Of a DNA stretch of 64,000 nt, positions 54,803-64,000 are shown one piece after another. Position 1 is the stretch's first letter. The number at the start of each line of letters is the position of its first letter. Both the position numbers and the translations under genes were made by a program. The notes below the pieces were generated by a model. It searched no databases. It was not told the origin of the DNA and saw only the letters and a program-made list of their open reading frames with translations. This DNA comes from Girardinichthys multiradiatus (taxonomy: Eukaryota > Chordata > Actinopteri > Cyprinodontiformes > Goodeidae), in assembly GCF_021462225.1 (NCBI RefSeq), contig NC_061800.1, forward strand, positions 8,377,814-8,441,813. Direction: 5' to 3'.

Positions 54803-56627
54803 TAAACTGTACATCAGCAGGGTCTGACATGCATCAAAAAATACCTGTTATTTTGTATCAAACAATTCACACCACCAGCATCTGGTCAGGGGCCAACACT
54901 TCAAGGTGCGCTGCTCAGTGATCCTTTGAAACTTTTTTGTAATCTGATAAAACTATCCAAGGCTGGAGTCTAATAATCTCTCCAGTATCATCGCACTTTA
55001 CTGCAACATGTTTATTGTGTGTTAAAAGTACCAATTGAGGCGCATTAATTGACGAGACATACCACGCACGTCCGATGTGTGTTCTCCTTCAAACAACCAT
55101 TTTTCTATTAACAAAAACACAGAAAGGCATACTTAACTGCTTTTTGGAATTAGTATCACCTTAGTTTGAAAGTGAAAACTGGAAAAAAAAAAGCCCCTTA
55201 AATCCTTAACAGGATTGTTTTCCACTAACTTTAGATTATCTAAAACATGTGATAGGTGAAACATTTGCTCTAGTTGTTAACATAATTCAACCGTAATGCT
55301 ACTAAGGATGGATAAAATATATTAATATTAAATATTTGAATAATTTTTCAAGGTAACAAAGTGTTTACAATCATTGCTTTCATTAGCTATTGTCTTTTAT
55401 ATCACTCATATCTGGTGAAACTAGATTGCTAACATTGTTGGCGATAATGCCCCAAGTTATTTGCTGAACATCAAGATGTCTTTCTAGGCAGGAGTCCTTA
55501 TTGTAACACAAAGCGTACTAGATTAAAGTCTAAAACTGATATTGTGTCTGTTTCTGCTGTCACCATTTTATTTTAGGGATAATTAGACATAAAACCATGT
55601 AAAGCAATGTCAGCTACAACTTTACTGCAGTATAACTGTTGCGTCTCTTTTCTTGAGTACAGGTAATTCATCCACAGTCTTAATGCATGCTTAATAACTT
55701 AACGTTTGATTTGTGGGGGGAGGGGGAGGGGGGTTGATTTGATTGTTTGTCTCATTGTAGAGAGTGATTGAGAGTTTCTCTGCAGTGGAACTGGGAGGTT
55801 GGCTGCAGACACTTTAGGAAATGTGGAGGTGTGGCTGTTGTTGGACTTGTACCAGCTCGCCCCACTGAAATCTAATCAGATCGGGATTCAGACATTTAGG
55901 AAACTGGTGTTAGTGCTGGGTCCTTTGATGTTGTTTCTGAGCAGTTTTTAACGGGTCCTGGGTAGGCATGGACAAATGGGGTTTACATTGTGATTATGAT
56001 ATTCTGCGGTATTGCAATTACGATTAAAACTATTTTAAAAACCTCCAAATCTCAGAAAAAAACAAATGATGCTGAAAATAAAACTAACCCTATATTGAAT
56101 AAGCTACTTCACTACAACAACTACATTCAGTAGTGGAACTGTGCTGCTGAACTGCTTTCCACACCAACAACTGGTTACTCGTCAATGATTGATTGTATAC
56201 AAAAGCCTAAGAATACTGCTTTAAATGCAACATTTAATGTGAGAGCACCAGAGTTTTAGGTTGTCAGAGTGGGTTGTCTGCATCCACTATGGTCTAATGT
56301 CTCACGGGAATAGTAAAACGATTGTGCTAACGTGTGCTGCAGCTCTGTGGATGAGGCCAAGCAGCAGGACACAGAAATAAGTCTGTGAAGAAAGATTTTA
56401 AGTTCAGGTAAATTTACACTACCTCTGGTTATTTGACAGCTTTCTTGTCATTATCTGTGCTGTCCAAAGTACAAAAATATTCCAAATTGTCTTCCCTGTA
56501 CTGTCTTTCGTTCAGAACTGGTTCTGTCAGTTACCCCTTATGGACCAGATGTTTGAGGTCTGACCAGCATTGGTTCAAAGTTAGAAAGCTCTCTGAACTG
56601 ATGTAGCCTTAGTGTGTTTTTCCTCAG
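54803..56627. other. Intron-like sequence
   Basis: No exon is supported. A G-rich tract lies at 55715-55733. Around 55975-56060, TTACATTGTGATTATGATAT and GGTATTGCAATTACGATTAA look like a remnant of a hAT-type MITE. Confidence 0.35.
55715..55733 (+). other. G-quadruplex-capable tract
   Basis: Runs of six, five and six G are separated by single A bases. This is enough guanine for an intramolecular quadruplex with one run shared, or an intermolecular one. Confidence 0.6.
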
Positions 56628-56650
56628 CCAAAGAGCCACCACAGCGGCAC
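56628..56650 (+). CDS. Candidate microexon (23 nt) of the gene starting at 34985
   Basis: TGTGTTTTTCCTCAG is a strong acceptor ending at 56627, and GTGAGT at 56651 is a strong donor. With a carried-in T from the 15-nt candidate at 54164 it reads SKEPPQRH and ends at phase 0; other phases are also open. Both splice sites look better than average, but the identity cannot be confirmed. Confidence 0.3.
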
Positions 56651-57010
56651 GTGAGTACATCAGTTAAAATAAAAACCAGCATTTCTCACCACTGAGAGGA
56701 TATTTTATGAGCCGTGCTGCAAACATGGTTCACACACCCTGGTTTGACTTGTGTGATGCTTAGTTTTCATTGTTAATCTTTAAATAAAGCTCTTTGTCTG
56801 TGTTCATTTCTAAAGGGAAAACCAGGCAGACTTACTATTTGGTTTCCATTATCATGCCTTCAGCACCAGATGTAGAAATATGTGGTAGTGTGGTTGCACT
56901 AAAACCAGGCCCTTGCTTCTGTGAAGACTGTCAAGATTCCACCTTGTTAAAGTGGAAATTGTCTCACATCAAGGTTGATTTAATTTCATAATAATCAGAA
57001 CTAAACAATA

Positions 57011-58516
57011 CAGGTCCTTCTCAAACAATTAGCATATTGTGATAAAGTTAATTATTTTCTATAATGTAATGATGAAAATTTAACATTCATATATTTTAGA
57101 TTCATTGCACACTAACTGAAATATTTCAGGTCTTTTATTGTCTTAATACAGATGATTGTGGCATACAGCTCATGAAAACCCAAAATTCCTATCTCACAAA
57201 ATTAGCATATTTCATCCAACCAATAAAAGAAAAGTGTTTTTAATACAAAAAACGTCAACCTTCAAATAATCATGTACAGTTATGCACTCAATACTTGGTC
57301 GGGAATCCTTTTGCAGAAATGACTGCTTCAATGCGGCGTGGCATGGAGGCAATCAGCCTGTGGCACTGCTGAGGTCTTATGGAGGCCCAGGATGCTTCGA
57401 TAGCGGCCTTTAGCTCATCCAGAGTGTTGGGTCTTGAGTCTCTCAACGTTCTCCTCACAATATCCCACAGATTCTCTATGGGGTTCAGGTCAGGAGAGTT
57501 GGCAGGCCAATTGAGCACAGTGATACCATGGTCAGTAAACCATTTACCAGTGGTTTTGGCACTGTGAGCAGGTGCCAGGTCGTGCTGAAAAATGAAATCT
57601 TCATCTCCATAAAGCTTTTCAGCAGATGGAAGCATGAAGTGCTCCAAAATCTCCTGATAGCTAGCTGCATTGACCCTGCCCTTGATAAAACACAGTGGAC
57701 CAACACCAGCAGCTGACACGGCACCCCAGACCATCACTGACTGTGGGTACTTGACACTGGACTTCTGGCATTTTGGCATTTCCTTCTCCCCAGTCTTCCT
57801 CCAGACTCTGGCACCTTGATTTCTGAATGACATGCAGAATTTGCTTTCATCCGGAAAAAGTACTTTGGACCACTGAGCAACAGTCCACGCCTGTGCACAG
57901 TGGCTCTGGATGTTTCTACTCCAGACTCAGTCCACTGCTTCCGCAGGTCCTCCAAGGTCTGGAATCGGCCCTTCTCCACAATCTTCCTCAGGGTCCGGTC
58001 ACCTCTTCTCGTTGTGCAGCGTTTTCTGCCACACTTTTTCCTTCCCAAAGACTTCCCACTGAGGTGCCTTGATACAGCACTCTGGGAACAGCCTATTCGT
58101 TCAGAAATTTCTTTCTGTGTCTTACCCTCTTGCTTGAGGGTGTCAATAGTGGCCTTCTGGACAGCAGTCAGGTCGGCAGTCTTACCCATGATTGGGGTTT
58201 TGAGTGATGAACCAGGCTGGGAGTTTTAAAGGCCTCAGGAATCTTTTGCAGGTGTTTAGAGTTAACTCGTTGATTCAGATGATTAGGTTCATAGCTCGTT
58301 TAGAGACCCTTTTAATGATATGCTAATTTTGTGAGATAGGAATTTTGGGTTTTCATGAGCTGTATGCCAAAATCATCCGTATTAAGACAATAAAAGACCT
58401 GAAATATTTCAGTTAGTGTGCAATGAATCTAAAATATATGAATGTTAAATTTTCATCATGACATTATGGAAAATAATGAACTTTATCACAATATGCTAAT
58501 ATTTTGAGAAGTACTG
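57011..58516 (-). mobile_element. Tc1-like DD34E transposon, copy B of family F3, 1506 bp
   Basis: TA lies at 57009-57010 and 58517-58518. The terminal inverted repeats are about 200 bp and nearly identical to those of copy A. It is in opposite orientation to copy A. The size difference of 105 bp is almost all explained by one 103-bp deletion in the transposase gene. Confidence 0.95.
57288..58189 (-). pseudogene. Tc1 DD34E transposase with a 103-bp deletion (copy B)
   Basis: The start is ATG at 58189 (MGKTADLTAVQKATIDTLKQ). The paired-like domain is intact to ATVHRR. Then 103 bp, corresponding to 30029-30131 of copy A, are absent. The loss is not a multiple of three and shifts the frame (GLLLSGPKYFF). 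In the original frame the first catalytic block reads LFPDES, a serine-to-proline change next to the D. The remaining frame to 57288 is intact, with FQHDLAPAHSAK and SPDLNPIENLW. It lacks copy A's nonsense codon and T insertion, so the two copies broke independently. Confidence 0.95.
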
Positions 58517-58518
58517 TA

Positions 58519-60554
58519 AACCTGGAGATTTTCAAAAGGCTTGCACCACTTGCCGTGGACCACAGAGCTGAAATCTCAAAAGATTTGAGCATCTTCTGAC
58601 TTCATTTTAAACACCTCACTGACATTGAAAATAGCCAACTTTGAGTTCCTTGCATTCAGTTACAGCATCCACACTAAAGAGTGTTAAGGTAAACCTCACA
58701 CTTAGTTTGGTGTTGTGTGACCACTGAAAATGGAAAAGGTTAGATTTTGAATTTCCAGGTGGTCACAAGTCACAAACGTATAGCTCACCAGTCACTTTCC
58801 AGTGGATCTATACTGTTAGTCTCTGTCAGCATAAATTTATTTTTGCCTTTATTTGGATCAAATCACAGCTTCCTTTGAAAACAAGGTTACTATAGGTTGC
58901 TTGTCCATTGCAGACACTGTACAATACAAACAAGTTGAAGGAAGCCAAATTAGAAATCATATGCTGGTCTCTCCCAATCTTTCATAGGCCACATTCAACC
59001 ATGAACATAACAGTGACACCTACCACATCACTGAATAACCAGTCTGCATTCCTCGATCAATCAGATCATAACCAAAAACAACAAAATCAGCATTATTACG
59101 CAATCTTATCATAGACCAAACACTACTTTAAAATTAATTGAGAAAGACTGATATCTTTTTACTTCGGTTCCAAGAATAACCTGAAACATATTTTGATGTA
59201 ATTTCAAGTATTCAGGATATTTCTTTTCAGTGTGATAAGCAATAAATAAATGAATAACACATCCCGTCAGATGAATACATCCTTAGATGTTTTTGTTAAT
59301 CAGACTAAATTCAGTTATTAGCTGTTTGACAGCTTGAGTAATTGCCATTTGACAGCTAGGTTAGAAGCCAGTTAGTGATAATGAAAGCAGACCTCAGGTA
59401 AGTAAGGTATTCAGCCTGCACAAGCTAATGAAGTCAGAATCAAGTAACAGATTGGAGCAGGGCAGAGTATGATTTCACAACTCATTAATCTTTGAACAAG
59501 CAAAATTCTTAAGTCAACAAATATTTGCTTTCAAAAATCTGTTTTTGTTTAGTGTGTTGAGTAACAGTTCTCCAGGAAGTTTGAAAGTATTTATTGGACT
59601 TTGCCTGTATTTCAGTTAATTAATTTAATATTTTATTCTATGCAAACACACATCTGAGCAAAGTCCTACAAAGCACATGATTTGTTCAGATTTTCTAAAA
59701 AGAGGATTTCTTTTACAAGAAACATACTAAATGTATAAATGTTCTGGTTATAGAACCAGTATTTTGCACCAAAAAGGTGATGGACCTTAACAGACATAAA
59801 GAAAGACAGATGTGTGCGGCCCTGTGGTTAGGACATTTATAATGTGCTTAAGTCTCATCAGGAAAGATCTCAGGAAAGGGTGACCTTTAACACTAAACCA
59901 TTCTAATACCATACTGCTGTCTGTCAGCCTTGGGATACAGTAGAGATAAATGACGTTCCAGCATCACCTTGCACATCTGTTACTGTAGCATACGTAATTT
60001 CATATTCAGCTAAGCCAAGCGGCCACAGATTTTCTTAGACGTGTGGAAAACCTTTATGGCATAATCATTGCTTTTCAGAAACACAAACATGCACCTCTGC
60101 TACATATTGTATGTACGTTCTGTAAGATCCAATGTCGCAGTAATGGCCCTGTTACAAAATTACTTAGTTTCATGCAGAGCTATGCAGACTTCTGTCTGCT
60201 CCAATGATGATTAACTCACCTCGACATGACAAATGCTGAAAACACCTCTAACTGACAGCAGACCAACTTTCTGAATAATTTAGCTAGTAAGCATTTGGCC
60301 ATTTTGTGACAGTCATAGACTGTCCATGTGTAGAATATTAAACTGTCATCCCCAATCGGTCGGACAATCTATATCAAAAAAAATAAATAAATAAGATGAA
60401 GGGAAAAAGTAACAAAAGTCTAGACTGTATGTTACAAGAGTGAATGTTCGACAAAATGTGCTTGGATTGTCTATGTTTAGACCCACATAAAATATTTTTA
60501 ACATGGCAATAGATGAGAAACAGTCTCACAACAGCTTTAATTCAAGGAAACAAG
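58519..60554. other. Intron-like sequence, nothing recognised
   Basis: No exon, RNA gene or repeat could be supported. Confidence 0.4.
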
Positions 60555-61045
60555 AGAATCTAGTGATTTCCACTAGATTAGATCTTACCAAGTGTAAAGT
60601 TTGCTGGAGAGCGAATTATGGTGTGGAGCTTTTCTTTCAGGAGTAGGGCACGGCCCTTTAGTTCCAATGAAACTCTTAATGCTTTAGCTAACCAAGACAA
60701 TTTTGAACAATTTATTGCTCCCAACTTTGTAAGAACAATTTTAGGAATGAGTTTGTTGTGGAGGATCTGCACAGAGTCCTGACTTCAACCTGACAAAACA
60801 CATTTGGGATGAATGAGAGCGGAGATTGAGAGCCAGGCTTCAACATCAGCGTCTGACCCCACAAATGCACTTTGGGAAAAAAGATCAAAACTTCCCTGGT
60901 GGAAAGACTTCCAAGAAGAGCTGAAGCTGTTATCGCTTCAAAGTGTGGGTGGACATTTTATAAAACCCTATAGAATAAGAATAGGATGTCACTCAGATAT
61001 ATTCTTATATGTGTGAATGCTGATGACCGAATACTTTTGTCAATA
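60555..61045 (+). mobile_element. Tc1-like relic, C-terminal half (family F1)
   Basis: The segment around 60595-60720 (AAGTGTAAAGTTTGCTGGAG, TTATGGTGTGGAGC, TTTCAGGAGTAGGGCACGGC) is the glycine-box region. A deletion then joins to CACAGAGTCCTGACTTCAAC (QSPDFN) and TTTGGGATGAATGAGAGCGG. CTGTTATCGCTTC and the terminus CGAATACTTTTGTCAATATA end it. It is the complement of the 5'-half relic of the same family at 3910-4375. Confidence 0.8.
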
Positions 61046-62144
61046 TAGTTTACTTGAATACAAGAAGAATTGGACTAAAAATGAAAAGAAACGGGTCTCA
61101 TTGTTTTAATTTCACTTGATTTCATTTAGAAATTCTGGTTTTAAAACTGAACAACATTCTGCAAATAACATTCCTACAACACAATAGTCTCAGTTATGGT
61201 CTAGGGTTACATTTCACTCAGCAATGTTGGGCATCTTGCCAAAATAGAAAGAAATTAGACATGCCAAAAGTACCTTCAGATTTTAATAAAATAACAACAC
61301 AATCTGCAAAGTGTCTGTTTGGCAGCTGCTTTATTTTTGGCATTATCAGTGATCCTTAACACACAGGCTGTGTAGTTAAAGCATTGATGGAAAAATGCTG
61401 TACAGAAAAAACATCAGTCTGGACCCCATCATTTTCAGAGCAGTCTAGGAAAAACTATTTCTGAAAACCATTTGTAGAAATTTACTGTTTACTGTATGTT
61501 GGTTGGACTCAAGTCATTTCTACCTTACTGTATCTTAGAAATCTTAGTAGAGAAGCTTCTGGATCTTGACAAAGTCTAATGCTGCAGACAATTATGATCA
61601 TCTGTGGTTGCTTTGTCTGTAGTCCTCTTATGTCTGTGTTGTCATGCTTTTGAGGAATCCAGAGCCAGTCTTCCGGTTACAGTCCTCTGATATGACTTTA
61701 AACTGTGCTAACTATAAATTCCATGGCTTATGAAAGTCTGTGGTGATGGCAGAATGATTAAACTCAGCAGAAATGTTATTAGCAAAGTCAGGAGGGAGAG
61801 CTTCTGACATGCCTTCAGCTGAGAAGCATGCTGAGCCTCATTATGGCCTCTCCCAGTACCTTATTACCAGGCAACACATGGTGATTTGCCTCACAGTTTT
61901 CTTGTTGTGCTTTCTCTAGTTTACATGCCAGAAGGAGCACACCCACCATTGTTCTGAGGGATCATTAAACTGAGCAGGGTGGTCAGGTTAAGGTTTGGAT
62001 ATCTGCTACTGCAGACCACCCAGAGTTTACATCTGACCTCTCCTCACCCCCTTACAACCCCCACCTCCCCTCACCTTCAGATGAGCAGAACATTTGGATA
62101 GAGGTAACAGTGACACAGCAGTCCCCTGTGTTAGCTTTACATAC
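61046..62144. other. Intron-like sequence, nothing recognised
   Basis: No supported feature. A cytosine-rich stretch lies at 62035-62075. Confidence 0.4.
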
Positions 62145-62705
62145 TGTGTCATGCAAAAGTATTCAGTCCTCCTTCACTTTTTCGACATTTTATTAAGTTA
62201 CAGTAATACTATTTATTTTATTGGGATTTTATGTGATATATCATCACAAAAGTGGAAAATAAATTGGTTTTATGGTTTTAAATATTGTTTTTGTTTTTAA
62301 TTTAACCACCCAGAGGAAAAAAGAAATCTGCAAGTCTTATGTGTGAGTCTCTATCTTTGCACACATTGGCACTGAAATGTCTGCCAGGCTCAGTCACAAG
62401 GCTTCTCACCGATTTTCATTAACTCACAGAAGCATTCATGAAACTGGCATAGTAAAGCATCCCCACAGAATGATACTGCCACCACCTTGCTTTACAGTGG
62501 AAGTACTGTGTACAGGGTGACGAGCGGTGTGAGTACCACAAATAGCGCCTTGCAAGTTCAATTTTAGTTTCATCTGAACACATCACCTTCTGCAACATAT
62601 TTGCTGTGTCTAAATACCTTGTATCAAACAGCAAAGGGAACTTCTTTTTTTTGCCCTTCTTTTAACACCTGCTTTCTTGCCACTCTTCCACAAAGGACAG
62701 ATTTT
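62145..62705 (-). mobile_element. Tc1-like relic of family F2, first piece
   Basis: The terminus AAAAGTATTCAGTCCTCC and ATTTTATTGGGATTTTATG is followed by transposase in reverse: CATCCCCACAGAATGATACT, GCCACCACCTTGC, AGGGTGACGAGCGGTGTGAG, CAATTTTAGTTTCATCTGA and TTCTTGCCACTCTTCCAC. The middle is deleted. It is interrupted at about 62706. Confidence 0.75.
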
Positions 62706-63073
62706 GGGGCTGCACGTTATTATAAAAAATATGGAGTTGCGATATTAATGTAATGTATTGTAATTAAAAATACTACTGTATTTATAATACTGTAATTACT
62801 AATACTATATGGCCACACTAATATTTACATCACTACTGTTTTGCATCTTCACAGTTCCCTTGAAACTTTGCATCTTGGCAGTGAAAATGTCATTTAGCTG
62901 GGCAATTATGTTATTGTCAAGCTGAGTTTGAATGCATGGCGCCTGAACTATTATAAGCTACCTGATATTGCATCTAAGCAGTGCTTTGCATTTACAATTT
63001 GCAAAAAAACAAATCCCACATTAAAATTTACATTGCAACAATGATTATGATACAATATATTGTAAAGCTCTAA
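62706..63073. mobile_element. hAT-like MITE nested in the Tc1 relic
   Basis: The ends GGGGCTGCACGTTATTAT and CAATATATTGTAAAGCTCTA are roughly inverted copies. The interior is an AT-rich ATATTGTAATTA-type repeat of about 370 bp without coding. This is the pattern of teleost hAT-derived MITEs. Tc1 text stops at its left edge and resumes at its right edge. Confidence 0.5.
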
Positions 63074-63115
63074 ATAGTTGTCTTATTAACATATTCTTCT
63101 TATAGACTTCTAGAA
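63074..63115 (-). mobile_element. Tc1-like relic of family F2, second piece
   Basis: AATAGTTGTCTTATTAACAT resembles the next segment of F2 (AATAGTTGTCCTGTGGACAG). Only about 40 bases are recognisable. Confidence 0.4.
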
Positions 63116-63856
63116 ATCCAAAAAACATTACTGCCTCTCTCACATTGTCTTCAGGCTGTGCCAGACACACATAAGCTGAGATTTGTTTTACTTTCACTGC
63201 AGAAACAATAGAGACCCAAAGGTTTTTTTTCTTTTTTTGACCGATCAGACTCACATTTGTATGTTGGTGCATAGTAGTGCAATTCAATCTAGAATGCAGG
63301 TAGAAGCTTTTCATTAAATGCAAAACATTGATATTGTCTTTTTTGCGCATTCATCAGATTAGATTGTAGATACACCCTGCTGCAGGGTCAGAGCACCTGT
63401 CCACTAAACGTCTCACCTGAGAACAGATTGTCTCCTGCCTGAAAGGAAACTCACTAGGAGGAGTAAAAAAGAACATGAAACAATCAAAAATCCAAAAAAA
63501 AAAGTACTACATGTTTCTCTGCCAACTTATAATCATCACAAGATACTTTGTGTAACAGTGTTGTTATTTAGGGTCTCTCCAGCAGTTTAAACAGACATGT
63601 GCTGTAATGTAGCTGACAGGACAGATCTTGTGTGCCAAAAACATCTCTGGTTCTGGTAATGGGAGGTTTATGTGGATATGTGAGATGCAGAGCTAAAGTA
63701 AATGCCAACAAAAATTAAAGGGAAGTTGCAACACAATGAATTCTTGTTTTGCAGGTTGAAGCAAATTATAAAAGGAGAAACCAGCGCTGAGCTGCTGTTT
63801 GTTTTACCCTCATTGCCCCCGCTATATGAGGCAGCTCTTCTGTGTTTTATTTACAG
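63116..63856. other. Intron-like sequence, nothing recognised
   Basis: No supported feature up to the splice-acceptor-like site at 63856. Confidence 0.4.
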
Positions 63857-63879
63857 CAGTGGGAACGGCGTCACCAACG
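63857..63879 (+). CDS. Candidate exon (23 nt) near the right edge
   Basis: GTTTTATTTACAG gives an acceptor at 63856 and CG|GTAACG a donor at 63880. In one frame it reads SGNGVTN with no stop. It lies only 41 nt from the next acceptor-like site at 63920, too close for an ordinary vertebrate intron. At most one of the two, or an alternative 3' splice site, would be real. Confidence 0.2.
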
Positions 63880-63920
63880 GTAACGTGACTACAGCATCGC
63901 ATTGTTCTCTTTTTCTGCAG

Positions 63921-63941
63921 TGGAAAAAAGTGATTCAGATG
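63921..63941 (+). CDS. Candidate exon (21 nt or longer) at the right edge
   Basis: TTGTTCTCTTTTTCTGCAG is a very strong acceptor ending at 63920. With one carried base (G) the frame reads VEKSDSDG, an acidic protein-like segment, before GTATCA at 63942. This agrees with the phase-1 end of 63857-63879, though the gap is too short to be spliced normally. Confidence 0.25.
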
Positions 63942-64000
63942 GTATCATGAGACTTACAGCACTTTAAAGGTTTTATTCAACTACAAAAAAAAATCATGGA

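Overview
The window looks like a piece of a ray-finned (teleost) fish nuclear genome. It is AT-rich and intron- or intergenic-like. It is crowded with transposons typical of teleosts: at least six Tc1/mariner lineages, a pogo/Tigger derivative, a hAT element, L2 and RTE-type LINEs, tRNA-derived SINEs and LTR-like solo repeats. There is no prokaryotic gene organisation. The species cannot be named from sequence alone.

Layout. 1-162 is an open frame with downstream poly(A) signals and may be the last coding exon of a plus-strand gene. 0.8-6.2 kb holds an RTE 3' fragment, an LTR-like repeat, a Tc1 relic and a non-autonomous pogo/Tigger element with perfect TA duplications. 10.3-14.6 kb is a nested stack: a LINE reverse-transcriptase relic split by a 2.2 kb hAT element, followed by a Tc1/mariner element with an uninterrupted 343-aa DD36E transposase. 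14.6-18.9 kb is a long but decayed L2 LINE. 20-34 kb is mainly Tc1 relics, LTR-like repeats and SINE pieces. It includes a 1.6 kb Tc1 copy (29398-31008) whose near twins lie at 32458-32912 (truncated) and 57011-58516 (opposite strand).

At 34.8-35.4 kb a GC- and CpG-richer patch contains a start codon and a short first coding exon ending in a consensus donor. This is probably the promoter and exon 1 of a host gene running rightwards. Its introns would fill most of the rest of the window. Very short exon candidates with good splice sites appear at 54164, 56628, 63857 and 63921. I do not recognise the protein.

44838-47731 is an RTE-type LINE on the minus strand. It is bounded by a perfect 12-bp target duplication and has both ends intact, but it is internally deleted and mutated. 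The first 150 nt of its transcript can form the nested double pseudoknot of an HDV-like self-cleaving ribozyme, and the predicted cleavage point falls exactly on the element's 5' end. I regard this as the most interesting observation here. The rest (48-64 kb) is a second LINE RT relic, a SINE, a hairpin, a G-rich tract, further Tc1 relics and a hAT-like MITE nested in one of them.

Family assignments rest on recognised motifs and remembered family structure, because no database search was possible. Ends of old relics are approximate.
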